From positions 2,480,001 to 2,544,000 of the forward strand of contig QYRS01000008.1 in NCBI GenBank assembly GCA_006503535.1: DNA of 64,000 nt, written 5' to 3'. Positions 59,303-64,000 of this stretch are shown here, piece after piece (positions within the stretch are counted from its first letter, which is position 1; each line of letters opens with the position of its first letter). The position numbers and the translations under genes were made by a program. Source of the DNA: Arthrinium phaeospermum. Lineage: Eukaryota > Ascomycota > Sordariomycetes > Amphisphaeriales > Apiosporaceae. The notes beneath the pieces are model-generated. The model did not search any database. It saw only the letters and a program-made list of their open reading frames with translations, and was not told where the DNA came from.

Positions 59303-60166
59303 ATGTCTTCTGATAACAACGATCGAGCCTCGGTTCCGTACCAAGGACCAGCTGCGCCCCAGCCAGCACAGGCAAACCCAACAAGTGCCACCGTCCCCTA
59401 TCAAGGACCTGGCCAAGCCACTCAGGCAGTGCCACCCATGTTGGCGCCTCAAATGGCGAATCCCCTGTCTGGACCTTGGGTTCAGCAATATCCAATGACC
59501 AATCCTTTCTCAGGGGCTTTGGTATCGCAAGCAGCTGACCCCATGGCTGGAGCTGGTATTCATCGGTCAGATGCACCCTATAACATGACCACTCCCCCAA
59601 ATCCATATGCGACAGGATCATGTCTACAACCGGGAGACTCAGTTGCGTTCCATCGGCCGTTGGTACCATTCCGCGACCATATACTAGATAGCAGTCCAAC
59701 CCCGCCACGTTCACCATTTCCTGCACCAGCGGCTTCGGGTGGGAACGAGAAGGATGTTGCCTCTCGTCCCACGCCCTCGGCATCAGGTCCTTCAGGCGGG
59801 AATAGCTCTGCTGCAACCCCTCGTCCAGACCCCCCAGTGCCCGAGGGAGGCCGTGAACAGGTTTGGGAGGTGCCAGAAACGGCGTCGACAAACAGACACC
59901 CAATGTCGGATGCCGCAGTAGATGAGCTCATGAGGCATGTTGATCCATGTCTTGCTGGTGTGGTTAGTCCAGAGGATCGGGAAAAGTACAACGATGCCAT
60001 CAGAGACATGGCTTGTCTGGCCTACCATCGATATGGTCTGGATGCCATTGAACGTGGCAAGGAAATGCGAAGGCAAGCCGAGCGGGACCGGCAGAGGGCC
60101 GAAAGAGATGCTGCTCAGCTGGATATCAAAAAGGAGAGGAGAGATTCGTCGGAAGGAGCGCAATAA
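59303..60166 (+). CDS. Hypothetical Pro-rich protein with VPYQGP repeats and charged C-terminal helix
   Basis: The single-exon product is 287 aa and starts MSSDNNDRASVPYQGP. The first 190 residues are rich in Pro, Ala, Gln and Ser with two VPYQGP copies and are probably disordered. Residues ~215-275 form a helical region (DEDRE-type charge, DAIRDMACLAYHRYGLDAIE) running into a highly charged Arg/Glu coiled coil (MRRQAERDRQRAERDAAQLD). No signal or membrane helix is present. The antisense strand is also open over 59253-59903, but that frame shows no features. The function is unknown. Confidence 0.65.
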   Translation: MSSDNNDRASVPYQGPAAPQPAQANPTSATVPYQGPGQATQAVPPMLAPQMANPLSGPWVQQYPMTNPFSGALVSQAADPMAGAGIHRSDAPYNMTTPPNPYATGSCLQPGDSVAFHRPLVPFRDHILDSSPTPPRSPFPAPAASGGNEKDVASRPTPSASGPSGGNSSAATPRPDPPVPEGGREQVWEVPETASTNRHPMSDAAVDELMRHVDPCLAGVVSPEDREKYNDAIRDMACLAYHRYGLDAIERGKEMRRQAERDRQRAERDAAQLDIKKERRDSSEGAQ

Positions 60167-61003
60167 AGTGTGCAGAGAGGCTCTGGGAGGCACACTGAAG
60201 AAAACCCCGGCGTCCCGAGCACCAGACAGGTCGAGGTGGCTCACAACCCCAAGCTCCACGCCGACCCGATCCGAAGAAGTCCCAGGCCAGACCAGGGTCA
60301 GTAGCAGGCCTAGCAGGTAATCCAAAAGCTCCACCAGGCTAAGCAGGTCGAGCGGCAAGGCATGGGAAGCACGCAGGGGTCGTGGAAGTAACTTTACATG
60401 GTGATGAAGAAATCAACATACACATGGTATAAGTATACCATTAAGGGCCATGGTACTACTAGAGCTAGGACAGGGGACTAGGTATAAATATAAACCGCTA
60501 TACCGCCGTATAAACATAATTACCCGAGCGTTTATATCACCTCTTACTCTGTTTATCTCGTGGAGGTACGTACTAAGCATAACTCATATATCGTGAGCTA
60601 ATCGAATAACGGGCCGCCTGGCATTAAAGCTATATGGTAAGCGATACTGATGCTTTGGTATTGAGTAAAAAGGTGAAAAGGGTGATTTTAGAGCACCGTG
60701 GGGCTGTTAAACTATATTCTCGTCTGTTACGGAGAATGGTAAACCCAAGGGTGATTCCGAACTTTATGTACGATCAGCACCGGAGAAAGGGCAATCTCAA
60801 TTTATATAAAGTACCCAATTTCTGACGTGAAGACAACATTCTAATCATCGGGCCACATAACACCCAGTCTTTGCAGTCGGAATCCAAAACAGCAGATCCT
60901 TGAGCTTCCCGAGCCCAGTCATTTTGCCAAACACCCCAGCAACCATCACCTTGCCACATTTTGACGCATACATTGCACCACCAAACCCATATCTTCTTTC
61001 ACC
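60167..61003. other. Intergenic region with AT-rich patch
   Basis: From about 60400 to 60840 the sequence becomes AT-rich with many TA steps, unlike its surroundings. No gene or terminal repeat could be identified. Confidence 0.5.
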
Positions 61004-62326
61004 ATGAGCATCAGACCAAGAATGATGGTCTCCGAGGAAGCCAGACTCGAAAGGGCAAAAGCCCACGCGCAACACAGACAAGCCTACCAGGAGTTTCGCA
61101 GTCGATGCCGCGAGACCGCGCCCAAAACCTTCCACGACCTCGTCCGCTTCGCCGCTGAGAACACGACGGGCTTCGTGGCCATCGATTTCGACGGCTGGAA
61201 GTTATCCCGGGTCAACGCCACCGAACTAGGTTTCACGTACGTGCCACCGGCCTCGCAGCTGCCCCCGCAGGACATCTACGACGGCAAGACGCGCGACGAC
61301 GTCCTGTCCGTGGCGAAGACGTTCCTGCAAACCCGCAGCATCCGCATCAAGGGCCGAAAGCGCGAGGAAGTCAAGCGCGAGAGCCCCTGGTACAAGCCGC
61401 GGGCGCACGCCGAGCCCCAAAACGTGGAGGACGCGGCTCTGATCACCTTGGGCCTCTTCAGCAGGAACAACGGCTGCTCGGGGAAGCCGTGCCTGGTCGG
61501 CTTCGGCATGGGTTTCGAGCTCCATAATCTCTTTGCCAACTACCCCCGCCTGCTCGACGAGTTTTCCACCATCATCGACCTGCAGGATGTGGTGGGGAAC
61601 CTCTACGACATGATGCAGCACCCCCCTCTGCGAAACACGCTCATCTCGTTCGGGCTGGGCTGTTTGGCGCAGAAGGGTACCAAGGGTTCCACCTGCGCGG
61701 GGAATGATGCCGTGAGAATCGCCCTTCTTCTTGCCAAGATGGTCAGTCTTCCGGCCTCATACGAACCCAGCCTCTCCACGGTAGAGCTGAAAGGCGCGAA
61801 GGGACCGTACCTTTGGGGCGACAACAAGGAGTTCAGATTCCGCAAGTTCTGGCCGGAGTGTCATCCACAGCCAAAAGAGCTCTATCCCTACATGGCGGTG
61901 CTGTTCTTGAAGGACGAGTACGGTACAGGGCAGCGGGACTTTCCCATTCCGGACGCGAAGCTTCTGTTCACCCACTTTGAGCGCTACCGTCCGAACGCCA
62001 GCGGGGTCAAGTTGAATAACAGGCACCGCCAGCGTGGGCTAAACCAGCGCGGATACCTGAGCTTCGAGTCGCTGGACGACCTTGATGCCTTCGTCGCAGA
62101 TGTAGACGAGTCGGCCTTCGACGGCCAAGTGTGGTCAGTACACTCACTGTACGATCCATCGGTGCAGCCGGCGCGTTCGCGTGAGGAGCATAAGCAAAAC
62201 ATGATAGACGCATGGATGGCTATGAAAGAGACCAGACAACACCAAAAGCAGCAACTGCGAACGGAGATTGCCGAAGCTCGCGAAGAGGATAATGGCGATT
62301 TCTTCAACGCCATGTTTGCATCCTAA
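61004..62326 (+). CDS. DEDDh-like (Gfd2/YDR514C-type) nuclease-fold protein with altered catalytic positions
   Basis: The single-exon product is 440 aa. A strand-turn motif FVAIDFDGWKLSRVNATELG (57-76) fits Exo I of RNase H-like DEDDh proteins, CLVGFGMGFELHNL (163-176) fits Exo II, IDLQD (191-195) follows, and CAGNDAVRIALLLAKM (231-246) fits Exo III. Active members typically have DxE in Exo I, an Asp in Exo II and HNAGND in Exo III. Here Exo I is DFD, Exo II lacks the Asp, and the His is Thr230, though Asp235 remains. It may therefore be a pseudo-enzyme that binds nucleic acid. The C-terminus is a charged helix. Family assignment rests on motif order, not on a search. Confidence 0.75.
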   Translation: MSIRPRMMVSEEARLERAKAHAQHRQAYQEFRSRCRETAPKTFHDLVRFAAENTTGFVAIDFDGWKLSRVNATELGFTYVPPASQLPPQDIYDGKTRDDVLSVAKTFLQTRSIRIKGRKREEVKRESPWYKPRAHAEPQNVEDAALITLGLFSRNNGCSGKPCLVGFGMGFELHNLFANYPRLLDEFSTIIDLQDVVGNLYDMMQHPPLRNTLISFGLGCLAQKGTKGSTCAGNDAVRIALLLAKMVSLPASYEPSLSTVELKGAKGPYLWGDNKEFRFRKFWPECHPQPKELYPYMAVLFLKDEYGTGQRDFPIPDAKLLFTHFERYRPNASGVKLNNRHRQRGLNQRGYLSFESLDDLDAFVADVDESAFDGQVWSVHSLYDPSVQPARSREEHKQNMIDAWMAMKETRQHQKQQLRTEIAEAREEDNGDFFNAMFAS

Positions 62327-62494
62327 TCAGGTCGAGATCTAATATTTACGTAATTGCTGGGAGGAAATGGAGAGAAATGTATATTGTGTTAGAGGCTGTT
62401 TGCAACCTGATTCAAACCAACTGGTTCAAGAAGGAAACAAGAAGTGGGAAAGAAAAATGCAGAAAGGAATAAAAAAAGAATTCATTCATAGACA
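62327..62494. other. 3' flank of the DEDDh-like gene
   Basis: A/G-rich sequence contains an AAAAAAA run near 62471-62478 that serves as a Pol III terminator for the tRNA-like gene on the minus strand. Confidence 0.5.
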
Positions 62495-62596
62495 CGGTCT
62501 CTTACAGGATTCGAACCTGCGAATTGCAATCTACGGAGCATGCCTCAGATATTAGATCCGGGCGGATGTGTGCTACTACCACTGAGTTACCAGACC
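62495..62596 (-). tRNA. tRNA-like gene, probably degenerate, isotype unclear
   Basis: An A-box-like ACTCAGTGGTAGTAGC and a good T-arm GCAGG TTCGAAT CCTGT lie between partly pairing acceptor strands (GGTCT with AGACC). The D-stem is disrupted, the acceptor has two mismatches, and the roughly 50-nt middle does not give a convincing anticodon arm, even allowing an intron. The A-run near 62471 provides a Pol III terminator. Confidence 0.5.
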
Positions 62597-63230
62597 GATT
62601 TATTGAATGAAAGGCGCCTTCAAAGCATCTTTAAGGCAAGGCGAAGGCTAGTGCCAGGTTTGTGTCACATGTGTCATGACATCAGAGTCGTGGTATGTGG
62701 TGTTGTGAAGGGGGGAAGGAGCGAGAGGGCGGGTGGGCCCAGGGTCGCAGTAGTCGACCGTTGATGAGAGGCCAGCAAGGAAGTCGCGACCACCAGTGGT
62801 AATTGGTGGCAGTACCGAGGTATGCACGAGGAAACAGATGGCACGCCGGAGACAAATTGGAGTTGGTAATGTTGTCCGTCATTGGAGACCCAACTTGGGA
62901 GTCTGGAGGGAAAGGGGGTTGACATGACCAAAGGTAGAATAGGTAGGCAAGCTTTGTTTTGCTTCCCGGTCTCTTTGACAGAGCTTAACTACAGTAACAA
63001 TAGTATTATGAAGTAAACTTGTGTGCCGTGTTCCCAAACAAAGAGGTTGAAAATGTGGCTTGTACAATGCCGATTTGTTCTCCTCCATAAGAACCGTCGA
63101 GGTCTCGACTCGACGGCCGGGCGACGCGAAACCTATCATTACCAACATACGGACCTCTGGCATTAATAAACACACCCAATCGATAGAAATACGCCGATTT
63201 GAGCCGCCCTTTCCCATCGACGTGCCCAAG
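62597..63230. other. Intergenic region
   Basis: This is the probable promoter of the last gene. Only short frames occur. Confidence 0.55.
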
Positions 63231-64000
63231 ATGGCAGACCTGTTCCAAATCCTCGGTGTCGCCCGCGACGCCGACTTCAACGCCATTCTAGCCGCCAAGA
63301 ACCGCCGGCTCCAGAACATCAACAATTCCGTGAAGGAGGCGGAGCGAGCCCAGGCGAGGAAAAAGGTCATGGATGCGTGGCGGGTCCTCGGATGCTGGGG
63401 CTCGCGCGAACGATACTTGAGACAGCTCCAGCAGGACAGCACGTTGGACGCCGCCCGCCAGCAGCAAGATGCGCAGTTCCAACAGGAGGCTGCGCAACTC
63501 GGGGGTGGCTTTCCATTTTCCAATCTACCGCTACAGGCATTCGGTCAGGCAGCAAAGCCAGCAATACCGCTGCCACCGGCAAATCAGCCAGGAGCAATAC
63601 CGGCGATACCAGCAGCACCGAAGAGGCCCGCACCAGGAAGACCAGCGGCACCGTCAAAGCGGCCGGCATCATCAGCACTAGCGATGCCCGCAAGACGGCC
63701 GACACCAGCACCACCAGCACTACCGGCAATAACGGCACTACCACCAGCACCAACCTTTGGTTATGTGCCCCAACCCATGGAAATGGATGAGCAACCCATG
63801 GAAATGGATGAACAACCCATGGAAATGGACGAGCCGGAGGTGCAGCGACCGCCGGCGCAATGGTTCAAGAACGTAGCCAAGCGTGCCCTCATGACGATCC
63901 GGGATTTGAGGCAGGACCTCAACCGGACTTACGACATGACCGACCGGAACCGCCGCAAGCTCATACTGGAATTCCGCAGCATGCCGAACATCGTGCAGGG
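63231..64000 (+). CDS. J-like-domain protein lacking HPD, partial at window edge
   Basis: The frame is open from ATG 63231 to the window end (256 codons seen). Residues 1-68 resemble a DnaJ J-domain: MADLFQILGVARDADFNAIL, a helix-II-like KNRRLQN, then ARKKVMDAWRVLGCWGSRER and YLRQLQQ. The HPD tripeptide needed to stimulate Hsp70 is absent. A Pro/Ala-rich linker (about 95-180) follows, then three near-identical QPMEMDE repeats at about 182-202. A basic helical segment (WFKNVAKRALMTIRDLRQDL) continues off the edge. Chaperone activity is therefore doubtful, and the function is unknown. Confidence 0.72.
   Translation, partial: MADLFQILGVARDADFNAILAAKNRRLQNINNSVKEAERAQARKKVMDAWRVLGCWGSRERYLRQLQQDSTLDAARQQQDAQFQQEAAQLGGGFPFSNLPLQAFGQAAKPAIPLPPANQPGAIPAIPAAPKRPAPGRPAAPSKRPASSALAMPARRPTPAPPALPAITALPPAPTFGYVPQPMEMDEQPMEMDEQPMEMDEPEVQRPPAQWFKNVAKRALMTIRDLRQDLNRTYDMTDRNRRKLILEFRSMPNIVQ

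Noticed and set aside
59253..59903. Open 216-codon frame antisense to the Pro-rich hypothetical gene
   Set aside because: It mirrors the coding frame opposite, shows no domain or sensible start context, and the plus-strand protein has clearer structure (VPYQGP repeats and a charged helix).

Overview
The window reads as nuclear DNA of a filamentous ascomycete (Pezizomycotina, probably a sordariomycete). Genes are monocistronic, lie on both strands and are separated by long non-coding stretches. Introns are mostly short (56-218 nt) with GT..AG borders and CTAAC/CTGAC-type branch points. Coding DNA is GC-rich in third positions. tRNA genes are scattered singly, and the protein families (sterol glucosyltransferase with a VPS13-like tail, GH5 endoglucanase, NudE, fungal P450s) are typical of moulds. 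Species cannot be named from this sequence alone.

Layout. 0-20.5 kb is a conserved block: two identical tRNA-Gly(GCC) genes; a large sterol glucosyltransferase (-); a Ybp2/ALF4/glomulin-type protein (-); a GPI-anchored GH5 endoglucanase rebuilt from four exons (-); a rhomboid protease (+); and a three-exon protein with an AMPK-beta-like glycogen-binding module whose first intron is about 1.3 kb (-). 20.5-28.7 kb has no convincing gene. 28.7-44.5 kb holds a small single-pass membrane protein (-), a conserved protein of unknown function (+), a mimitin/NDUFAF2-type complex I assembly factor (-), a transgelin/calponin-like protein with a long coiled-coil extension (+), a third tRNA-Gly, an intron-containing tRNA-Asp with a damaged acceptor stem, a 147-bp direct repeat and a nudE gene (-). 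44.5-48.2 kb is non-coding.

48-64 kb looks more accessory: an HSL-type esterase, a tandem array of three diverged intron-bearing tRNA genes, an orphan gene, two P450s in tandem, two more orphans, an AT-rich patch, a DEDDh-like protein with several altered catalytic positions, a degenerate tRNA and, running off the right edge, a protein with a J-like N-terminus lacking HPD.

The most unusual technical observation is that four otherwise well-conserved genes (nudE, transgelin-like, the unknown protein at 31-33 kb and the esterase) carry eight frame switches in total, five of them inside 500 bp of nudE. Several sit in or next to short homopolymers, so assembly indels are the leading explanation, with true gene decay as the alternative. 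No single unmistakable new system was found. The best candidates for something undescribed are the tRNA array at 49.6-50.1 kb and the orphan/pseudo-enzyme group at 57-64 kb.
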